From positions 1-6,235 of the forward strand of contig CAIWDQ010000604.1 in the NCBI GenBank assembly GCA_903911455.1: DNA of 6,235 nt. Reading direction: 5' to 3'. The notes beneath the pieces are model-generated. The model was not told the DNA's origin. It searched no databases and worked only from the letters and a program-made list of their open reading frames with translations. Source of the DNA: an uncultured bacterium (GTDB lineage Bacteria > Bacteroidota > Bacteroidia > Bacteroidales > JACABE01). Position 1 is the first letter of the stretch. The number at the start of each line of letters is the position of its first letter. The translations under genes were made by a program, and so were the position numbers. Shown here piece after piece: positions 1 to 4,520 of the stretch.

Positions 1-280
1 CCTCTTAAAAGGCTATTTACACATAGTAAATGAATAAAAACAGTGTAAATTACACCAAAATCCAGAAAAATCTTAAAAATTAGTCGAAAATTAGAAAAGT
101 TTTTTAATTAAGCTTGTTTTGCAAAGGTCTCATCTCTTAATTATTTTTTTTTATTATTAGCCTACAATTTTAATTGTGCCTATAAAAAATAATTAAAATA
201 AAAAGCAACCCACAACTAACCAATTGATTGATAATTCCGTTTTATAAAATAAAAACAAGTATTTATTTTGTTAAAATACA

Positions 281-311
281 TTTGGTGGTATGCAATATAT
301 AATTACTTTTG
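281..311 (+). promoter_or_regulatory. Bacteroidota-type promoter (TTTG-N19-TACTTTTG)
   Basis: TTTG at 281-284 is followed after exactly 19 bases by TACTTTTG at 304-311. This matches the consensus known for the Bacteroidota primary sigma factor (-33 TTTG, -7 TAnnTTTG) with no mismatch. Transcription would start near 317-320 and read toward the gene at 511. That leaves a leader of about 190 nt before the start codon. The match is seen directly; promoter activity is inferred. Confidence 0.6.
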
Positions 312-425
312 CAGTTAATATTATCACAGTTTTGAAAGCTGAATTGATATAATTGAATTCTTTTTAGAAATAGAGCCTTTATTGGACACTATTCAACCCC
401 AATTTTCACTACCCAAAGTGGGGAA

Positions 426-476
426 ATGTTGGTTGCAAGTTTGAAAGTTAAACTAATAGTTTTATTTATTTTTTAA
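426..476 (+). CDS. possible 16-residue hydrophobic upstream ORF
   Basis: ATG at 426 opens 16 codons and ends at TAA 474-476. The predicted peptide is MLVASLKVKLIVLFIF: two lysines followed by an almost wholly hydrophobic tail, which could be a tiny membrane peptide or a leader peptide. It lies inside the predicted leader of the gene at 511, and its last codons form the first arm of the hairpin at 462-483, so translating it would disrupt that hairpin. GGGG at 420-423 is too close to the ATG to be an ideal ribosome site. A chance ORF is quite possible at this length. Confidence 0.2.
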   Translation: MLVASLKVKLIVLFIF

Positions 477-483
477 TAAATAA
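462..483 (+). promoter_or_regulatory. AT-only perfect hairpin in leader
   Basis: TTATTTATT (462-470) and AATAAATAA (475-483) are perfect reverse complements around a TTTT loop. The hairpin ends 27 bases before the ATG at 511. It contains only A and T, so as RNA it would be weak. It could modulate ribosome access or simply reflect low complexity. No U-tract follows, so it is not a standard terminator. Confidence 0.3.
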
Positions 484-510
484 TGAATTAATAACAAAAA
501 CACAATCGAC

Positions 511-1443
511 ATGAACTTTCATCAACAGAAAAAATCGGAAGACGGAAAATCGATTCTGAAACTCAGAATCAAAAACGGAGTAGTAGTATGTCTATATCTC
601 GCCGTAAACGAAGATATAGATGCAATAGAAGACATCATTACTGAACTTGACACCAGAACTCCTGAACAAAGTGAGGATACTTCGGGTGTGACCGAGGATA
701 AAGAAACTGCTGGCGTTGCACTGGCTACTATTATTGATTGGCATGCTCAAATTACTTGTTCTTACTTTATGAGAGTTGGTGATATGACAAATAATAATAA
801 ACTAAAGAATTATAAGTTGTATAAATTGAAGAAAATGAAACCTGCTGAACTTAAAATGGCCGCAGCAACTACTTCTACAATATGTACTGCATTTCTTACT
901 GAACTATTGAAATTCAGAATCACTGCACTTACAATTGATAAAATTGCAACTGCCAATACTGCCTATGCTCCATTATCAAACGAACCTAAAGAAGTAAGAC
1001 AAAAAACTAAATTGAATACAGCTTCAATTAAGGAGTTGATTAAAATGCTTACCCATATTATTAATTTCCGCCTAAGAGGTTCGCTCAAAGCTATGGAAGA
1101 ATTGCATCCTGATTTGTATGCTCAGTTTTACGAACTTACTTTTGAAGATAAAATAGGTGCTCATTCTCATTTTCTACCTTCAGTAGTTACGGGAACCATA
1201 TATATTAAAGCTGTAGATAGTATAACTGGTCAGCCATTGGAAGGTGTAAGTTTTAGAGGAGTAGGTTTTACTGAAGTTGTTGTTACTGATAGTTTGGGAA
1301 TGGGACTAATTGAATTACCAATAGGGACTCAAACTATTAAATTTATTTTCTTCGATTATTTGGGTACTCAAATTACTATGGATGTACTAGAGGAAGATAT
1401 GCACGCGGATGTGGTGATGGTGATGGGAACAGGGAGCAGTTAA
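511..1443 (+). CDS. unknown protein with C-terminal carboxypeptidase-regulatory-like domain
   Basis: This 310-residue protein has no family I can name with confidence over its first two thirds. Residues 13-32 look like a short beta segment. Residues 45-66 are an acidic, Glu/Asp/Thr-rich linker. Residues 67-215 read as mostly helical, with a Lys-rich stretch near 97-110 and another helical part around 171-208. Residues 226-305 fit a carboxypeptidase-regulatory-like (transthyretin/Ig-like) beta domain: alternating hydrophobic strands, the S-I-T-G-Q-P-L-E-G-V turn at 237-246, the V-T-D-S-L-G turn at 258-263, and L-P-I-G-T-Q at 269-274. In Bacteroidota this fold usually sits in exported proteins, yet no signal peptide, lipobox or membrane helix is visible here, so the product is predicted cytosolic. 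The ATG at 511 is preferred because the reading frame is consistent from it; no Shine-Dalgarno site is visible, which is usual in this phylum. The gene is monocistronic, with its own promoter and terminator. It may be a structural or adaptor protein, but the function is unknown. Confidence 0.8.
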   Translation: MNFHQQKKSEDGKSILKLRIKNGVVVCLYLAVNEDIDAIEDIITELDTRTPEQSEDTSGVTEDKETAGVALATIIDWHAQITCSYFMRVGDMTNNNKLKNYKLYKLKKMKPAELKMAAATTSTICTAFLTELLKFRITALTIDKIATANTAYAPLSNEPKEVRQKTKLNTASIKELIKMLTHIINFRLRGSLKAMEELHPDLYAQFYELTFEDKIGAHSHFLPSVVTGTIYIKAVDSITGQPLEGVSFRGVGFTEVVVTDSLGMGLIELPIGTQTIKFIFFDYLGTQITMDVLEEDMHADVVMVMGTGSS

Positions 1444-1444
1444 A

Positions 1445-1461
1445 AATTAAGAATTAAGAAT
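1445..1461. repeat. short tandem AATTAAG repeat
   Basis: Two head-to-tail copies of AATTAAG (1445-1451, 1452-1458) plus a partial third copy lie immediately after the stop codon of the first gene. This is low-complexity intergenic sequence and no function is apparent. Confidence 0.5.
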
Positions 1462-1501
1462 AGAAGGATAATTAAAAGATTTCCCGCTTCAAAGGTGAAT
1501 A

Positions 1502-1538
1502 AAAAAATCCCATCAGTTGGTAGCTGATGGGATTTTTT
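1502..1538 (+). terminator. rho-independent terminator after the first gene
   Basis: A perfect stem ATCCCATCAG/CTGATGGGAT (1507-1516 with 1524-1533) encloses a 7-nt loop. It is extended by an A-run on the left pairing with a T-run on the right (1502-1506 with 1534-1538). The flanking A and T tracts mean it could terminate in both directions. It separates the first gene from the operon starting at 1621. Confidence 0.9.
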
Positions 1539-1544
1539 ATTTTA

Positions 1545-1560
1545 TTAGGCAGTTGTCTAA
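1545..1560. promoter_or_regulatory. palindromic operator-like site at promoter
   Basis: TTAGGCAGTTGTCTAA is a 16-base near-perfect inverted repeat of form TTAG-n-CA-nn-TG-n-CTAA, with a single non-complementary G/T pair. It lies just upstream of the TATCTTTG element, across the place where the -33 contact is expected. This position and symmetry suit a dimeric repressor; sites of similar shape are known for the MarR and DtxR families. Which regulator binds, if any, cannot be told from this window because no regulator gene is present. Confidence 0.35.
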
Positions 1561-1578
1561 TAAAGTTCCCTATCTTTG
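1553..1578 (+). promoter_or_regulatory. promoter of the three-gene operon
   Basis: TATCTTTG at 1571-1578 matches the Bacteroidota -7 consensus TAnnTTTG exactly and is followed by CA, a common context in this phylum. A TTG at 1553-1555 could serve as the -33 element, although the 15-base spacing is shorter than the usual 17-23. Transcription would begin near 1584, giving a leader of about 37 nt before the ATG at 1621. The promoter lies between a terminator and a tight gene cluster, which supports the assignment. Confidence 0.55.
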
Positions 1579-1620
1579 CACTGATAATTTAAAGCTATTA
1601 GTCATTAAATTTTCAACAAA

Positions 1621-2208
1621 ATGCTTTCACTAGACGAAATAAATGCAATTGAAGAGATATTAAGTAACTATTCAAATCAGTTTCAAGAAATAGATCAGCC
1701 AACTGAAGAAGAAAAGAATGTGTTTTCAATAGTTGATGAAGCATTGATCTTAAAAGAATATGATAATATTGAATTCAATAAATTGTTAAATATCAAGGAG
1801 CTTACGAAAAGTGCATGGCTAACATTAGTTAATGTTGATTATTCTCTATATAGCGGAAAGCAAAGGCAAATTTATGGTGATCTTCAATTAATAGGTATAA
1901 AAGTTCTTAGATTTAATTATGGACATCTATTAATTCGACCAGAAACTTTAGGTGATAAAATAACAGAACTCTTTCATCATACAGAAATTGATATTAAAGA
2001 ATTTCCAGAATTTTCTTCTAAATATTATTTTATTTCAGATAATGAAGCATTGGCACTTTCGTTTGCATCACAACAAAGATTAATGTTGATAGAAACTCAA
2101 AAAGAAATAACAATTGAAATAATTAATAATACTCTAATAGCTAAGTTCCCACGATTTCTCAATAGCGCTGACTTTGAGAGTATGCTTGATTTTATAAAAA
2201 ACATTTAA
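1621..2208 (+). CDS. unknown 195-residue protein, possibly DUF3137-like
   Basis: I do not recognise this protein securely. Residues 1-60 are acidic and helical, opening with a Leu/Ile/Glu-rich segment. From about residue 66 the pattern becomes alternating strands: a hydrophobic strand, then G-D-L-Q-L-I-G-I at 86-93, a H-L-L-I-R-P-E motif at 102-108, then E-I-D-I-K-E-F-P-E-F at 122-131, K-Y-Y-F-I-S-D at 134-140, and a closing strand-helix part (162-195). This order of motifs (outer strand, 'RPE', 'F..F..Y...SD', a short helix, a final strand) resembles DUF3137-type proteins of unknown function, but the match is from memory and only moderate. There is no signal peptide or membrane helix, so it is probably cytosolic. 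It is the first gene of the operon with ltaE, 28 nt upstream of it, directly after the promoter at 1571. No ribosome-binding site is evident. Confidence 0.75.
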   Translation: MLSLDEINAIEEILSNYSNQFQEIDQPTEEEKNVFSIVDEALILKEYDNIEFNKLLNIKELTKSAWLTLVNVDYSLYSGKQRQIYGDLQLIGIKVLRFNYGHLLIRPETLGDKITELFHHTEIDIKEFPEFSSKYYFISDNEALALSFASQQRLMLIETQKEITIEIINNTLIAKFPRFLNSADFESMLDFIKNI

Positions 2209-2236
2209 ACATTTAGTAATTTTAATAATAATCCTA

Positions 2237-3271
2237 ATGAAAACAATAAAAGTAGATTTAAGAAGTGATACAGTATGCAAACCAACTGCTGAAATGCTTG
2301 AAGCTATGATGAAAGCCGAAGTAGGGGATGATGTGTTTGGTGATGATCCAACTATAATATTGCTTCAAGATAAGATTGCAGAAATGTTTGGGATGGAAGC
2401 TGCATTGTTTTGTACTTCGGGTACTATGACCAATCAAATTGCTATACGTGTGCATTGTCAGCCAGGCGATGAAGTGATTTGTGATAAACTTTCGCATATT
2501 TATTTATATGAAGGAGGTGGAATTGCTGTAAATGCTTTTTCTTCAGTAAAATTGATTGATGGTAACAAAGGCAGGATTAATGCTGAACAGGTTAAAGAAT
2601 CAATAAACAATAAAAATGATATTCATAATCCTTATAGTAAACTGGTTTCTATCGAAAACTCTATGAATAAAGGTGGGGGTAGTATATATGATTTTAATGA
2701 GATTAAGAAAATAAAACAAGTTTGTGTAGAAAACAATCTTAAATTGCATCTGGATGGAGCAAGATTATTTAATGCACTTACTGAAACCATTGAAACTCCT
2801 AAAGATTATGGTAAGATATTTGATACTATTTCCATTTGTTTATCAAAAGGATTAGGATGCCCGGTAGGTTCTTTACTTTTAGGAACAAAAGAAGTAATTT
2901 CAAAAGCTAAACGATTCAGGAAAGTAATGGGAGGAGGATGGCGACAGGCAGGATATCTGGCAGCAGCAGGTATTTATGCTTTGGAAAACAATATTAAGAG
3001 ATTAAAAGAAGATCATAAAAGAGCAAAAGCTATTGGTGAAATCTTATCTAAAAAGAAATTTGTAAAAGAGGTTTACCCTATTGAAACTAATATTGTAATA
3101 TTTGAATTACCAGACACAATCTTAGCTTTAGATTTTGTTGCAAAGATGCAGGAATATGATATTTTATGTGTTCCTTTTGGTAAACATCTGGTTAGATTTG
3201 TTACCCATCTCGACTTTACTGATATGCATCTTGAGTATTTTAAAAGTTGTATGAATACATTCGATATTTAA
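2237..3271 (+). CDS. ltaE: low-specificity L-threonine aldolase
   Basis: This PLP-dependent fold-type I enzyme cleaves L-threonine or L-allo-threonine to glycine and acetaldehyde in the cytosol, feeding glycine and one-carbon metabolism. Its 344 residues are close to the usual family length of about 330-350. Visible family motifs are D-L-R-S-D-T at 7-12, G-D-D-V-F-G-D-D-P-T at 30-39, the S-G-T-M-T-N phosphate-binding loop at 61-66, and His87, which is expected to stack on the cofactor ring. The set continues with H-L-D-G-A-R at 171-176 (Asp173 to the pyridine nitrogen, Arg176), the Schiff-base lysine Lys204 in S-K-G-L-G-C-P-V-G-S, the G-G-G-W-R-Q-A-G loop at 232-239, and Arg320 in V-R-F-V-T-H-L-D, expected to bind the substrate carboxylate. 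Nothing is missing, so it should be active. Residue roles are transferred from the E. coli LtaE family. The gene sits 28 nt after the unknown gene and 20 nt before the beta-lactamase, with no promoter of its own visible, so it is probably co-transcribed with both. Confidence 0.96.
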   Translation: MKTIKVDLRSDTVCKPTAEMLEAMMKAEVGDDVFGDDPTIILLQDKIAEMFGMEAALFCTSGTMTNQIAIRVHCQPGDEVICDKLSHIYLYEGGGIAVNAFSSVKLIDGNKGRINAEQVKESINNKNDIHNPYSKLVSIENSMNKGGGSIYDFNEIKKIKQVCVENNLKLHLDGARLFNALTETIETPKDYGKIFDTISICLSKGLGCPVGSLLLGTKEVISKAKRFRKVMGGGWRQAGYLAAAGIYALENNIKRLKEDHKRAKAIGEILSKKKFVKEVYPIETNIVIFELPDTILALDFVAKMQEYDILCVPFGKHLVRFVTHLDFTDMHLEYFKSCMNTFDI

Positions 3272-3291
3272 TTAATAAAAATGATAACGAA

Positions 3292-4194
3292 ATGAGAATT
3301 TATAAAGTCCTTTTATTAAATATACTTTTTGTAATTACATTCCATAATAGTTATTCTCAAATAGATTCTCTTAAAGCAAAAATTGAAAGTTATACCGCAT
3401 CAAAACATACAAAAATAGGTGTAGGAGTTTTAGCTTTAGAGAGGGGAGATACATTGCTTATCGCAAATGATCATCATTACCCTATGCAAAGTGTTTATAA
3501 ATTCCATTTGGCTTTGGCCGTTTTGCATCAGGTAGATGAAGGGAAATTAACTTTAACAAAAGAAATTTATATTACTAAAAAAGATTTGCATCCTAATACA
3601 TGGAGTCCGTTGCAAAAGAAATATCCTAAAGGAAATATTAGGTTGCCTTTGAGTGAAATTATTAATTATATGATCTCTCAAAGTGATAATAATGCTTGCG
3701 ATATATTATTTAAATTAGTACCACCTAAAGAAGTTGAGCAATATATAAAACAAATAGGTATTAATGATATTTCAATTAAAGCAACTGAAAACGATATGCA
3801 CTCAGAAGACTGGAATGTTCAGTACACTAATTGGACTACACCAATGGCTGCAGTAATTCTATTGCAAAAGTTCTATACAGGGAACATTCTTTCTAAAACT
3901 AGTTTTGATTTTCTTTTAGATGCTATGATAAATAGTTCGAATGCTGCTAACAGAATAAAAAGTGGTTTGCCTGATGGTACAATCCTGGCACATAAAACCG
4001 GTACTTCCGGAAGGGAAGATGATACTAATATGCAAGCAGCAATGAATGATATTGGAATTGTAACTTTACCAAACGGAAAGCATATAGCAATTGCAGTTTT
4101 TGTTTCAGATTCAAAAGAAGATGATGATACTAATGCAAAAATTATTGCTGATATATCTAAATTAGTTTTTGAATATTTTACTACCCATTCTTAG
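3292..4194 (+). CDS. bla: secreted class A beta-lactamase (CfxA/CepA/PER-like)
   Basis: This is a serine beta-lactamase expected to hydrolyse penicillins and perhaps cephalosporins in the periplasm. The ATG at 3292 gives 300 residues. The frame is open upstream to a TTG at 3247, but that start would overlap ltaE and put a charged stretch before the signal peptide. The signal peptide covers residues 1-22, ending S-Y-S before Gln23; there is no lipobox cysteine. All catalytic motifs are present: S-V-Y-K at 67-70 (nucleophile Ser67, Lys70), S-D-N at 131-133, the omega-loop E-N-D-M-H at 166-170 with general base Glu166, and K-T-G-T-S-G at 235-240. Gln66 just before the nucleophile and the E-x-x-M-H omega loop are marks of the PER/VEB/CfxA/CepA branch (subclass A2), as are T-W-S-P-L near 103-107 and the N-W-T-T-P stretch near 180. 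Some enzymes of that branch hydrolyse extended-spectrum cephalosporins; the spectrum here cannot be read from sequence. The T-T-T-G motif of CfxA/PER is replaced by S-S-N-A near 215-218. The gene is last in the operon, with no mobile element nearby, which suggests an intrinsic gene. Confidence 0.95.
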   Translation: MRIYKVLLLNILFVITFHNSYSQIDSLKAKIESYTASKHTKIGVGVLALERGDTLLIANDHHYPMQSVYKFHLALAVLHQVDEGKLTLTKEIYITKKDLHPNTWSPLQKKYPKGNIRLPLSEIINYMISQSDNNACDILFKLVPPKEVEQYIKQIGINDISIKATENDMHSEDWNVQYTNWTTPMAAVILLQKFYTGNILSKTSFDFLLDAMINSSNAANRIKSGLPDGTILAHKTGTSGREDDTNMQAAMNDIGIVTLPNGKHIAIAVFVSDSKEDDDTNAKIIADISKLVFEYFTTHS

Positions 4195-4224
4195 AATAAA
4201 TACCTAGTCCCGATTCATATTAAT

Positions 4225-4262
4225 AAAAACCTAAGAGCTTATGGAAAACTCTTAGGTTTTTT
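4225..4262 (+). terminator. rho-independent terminator after the beta-lactamase gene
   Basis: AAAAACCTAAGAG (4225-4237) pairs perfectly with CTCTTAGGTTTTT (4249-4261) around an 11-nt loop, and the T-run provides the release tract. The A and T flanks make it potentially bidirectional. It closes the three-gene unit that begins at 1621. Confidence 0.88.
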
Positions 4263-4330
4263 ATTTTAAGGTCTTGTAATAAATAATAAAAGGGATTAAA
4301 ATAAACATTATTTTATTCCTTCTGTTTTAT

Positions 4331-4397
4331 AATTCAAATACCTGATATTTTGAATTCATCTTCTCATTAAATGAGAAAAAACTATTCTTCAGAAGAA
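4331..4397. repeat. cluster of three inverted repeats
   Basis: Three separate inverted repeats follow each other. AATTCAAATA/TATTTTGAATT (4331-4340 and 4346-4356) has a one-base bulge and a 5-nt loop. TTCTCATT/AATGAGAA (4361-4368 and 4370-4377) is perfect around one central base. TTCTTC/GAAGAA (4385-4390 and 4392-4397) is also perfect around one central base. Centres of a single base are too tight for RNA hairpins with full stems, so the last two look more like dimeric protein-binding sites. They lie upstream of the promoter candidate for the surface-protein gene. Confidence 0.35.
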
Positions 4398-4409
4398 GTT
4401 GAACCAAAC

Positions 4410-4437
4410 TTTGTCAAATAACCAATTTTTATTTTAG
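4410..4437 (+). promoter_or_regulatory. weak promoter candidate for the surface-protein gene
   Basis: TTTG at 4410-4413 and TATTTTAG at 4430-4437 (one mismatch to TAnnTTTG) are separated by 16 bases, slightly short of the usual spacing. Transcription would start near 4443. Because a strong terminator lies upstream, the gene at 4521 needs a promoter somewhere in 4263-4515, and this is the best candidate I see. AAACTTTG at 4406-4413 is a one-mismatch alternative for the -7 element. Confidence 0.3.
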
Positions 4438-4440
4438 AAA

Positions 4441-4503
4441 TAATGGAGTCAGAAACCATTACAAAAACGAGGCGGTACCGAAAAGCCATATGAGTAGGGT
4501 AAT
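4441..4503 (+). promoter_or_regulatory. candidate structured 5' leader with alternative stems
   Basis: TAATGG (4441-4446) can pair with CCATTA (4456-4461). The same bases, as ATTAC (4458-4462), can instead pair with GTAAT (4499-4503), enclosing a GGC/GCC hairpin (4471-4473 with 4485-4487). TACC in that hairpin's loop (4476-4479) is also complementary to GGTA (4498-4501), a possible pseudoknot that would compete with the outer stem. The element ends 17 bases before the ATG at 4521. I cannot match it to any named riboswitch class. The pairings are seen; the switching role is inferred. Confidence 0.3.
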
Positions 4504-4520
4504 AATTTTAATTTATTAAG

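Larger units (their letters stand above)
1..510. other. AT-rich gene-free region upstream of the first gene
   Basis: I see no credible gene longer than a 16-codon ORF in these 510 bases on either strand. The first 60 bases hold two short inverted repeats: ATTTAC/GTAAAT at 15-20 and 26-31, and GTGTAA/TTACAC at 43-48 and 50-55. Positions 100-280 are mostly A/T runs. The right half holds a promoter (281-311), a possible tiny upstream ORF (426-476) and an AT-only hairpin (462-483). Each of these has its own entry. If the promoter is real, the first gene has a leader of roughly 190 nt, which leaves room for post-transcriptional control. Confidence 0.7.
4195..4520. other. 326-nt intergenic spacer rich in inverted repeats
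   Basis: No gene is visible here. The spacer holds the terminator of the beta-lactamase operon (4225-4262), three consecutive inverted repeats (4331-4397), a weak promoter candidate (4410-4437) and a structured leader candidate (4441-4503). The part from about 4441 to 4500 is visibly richer in G and C than the surrounding intergenic DNA. That fits a functional untranslated region better than drifted sequence. Confidence 0.65.

Noticed and set aside
15..55. Short inverted repeats ATTTAC/GTAAAT and GTGTAA/TTACAC near the window edge
   Set aside because: Six-base arms are common by chance in AT-rich DNA, and there is no T-tract or adjacent gene to give them a role.
122..129. Possible minus-strand -7 promoter element (GACCTTTG)
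   Set aside because: It has one mismatch to TAnnTTTG at a key position, no -33 element at suitable spacing, and no minus-strand gene visible to its left.
2258..2497. 79-codon open frame on the minus strand inside ltaE
   Set aside because: It is fully antisense to the conserved PLP-binding part of threonine aldolase; the composition gives no coherent protein and no promoter is visible.
3247..3291. TTG start giving a 15-residue N-terminal extension to the beta-lactamase
   Set aside because: It would overlap the end of ltaE and put a charged, polar stretch before the signal peptide; the ATG at 3292 gives a standard signal peptide directly.
4473..4480. CGGTACCG palindrome
   Set aside because: It is a short self-complementary sequence explained as part of the candidate leader structure; there is no independent reason to call it an operator.
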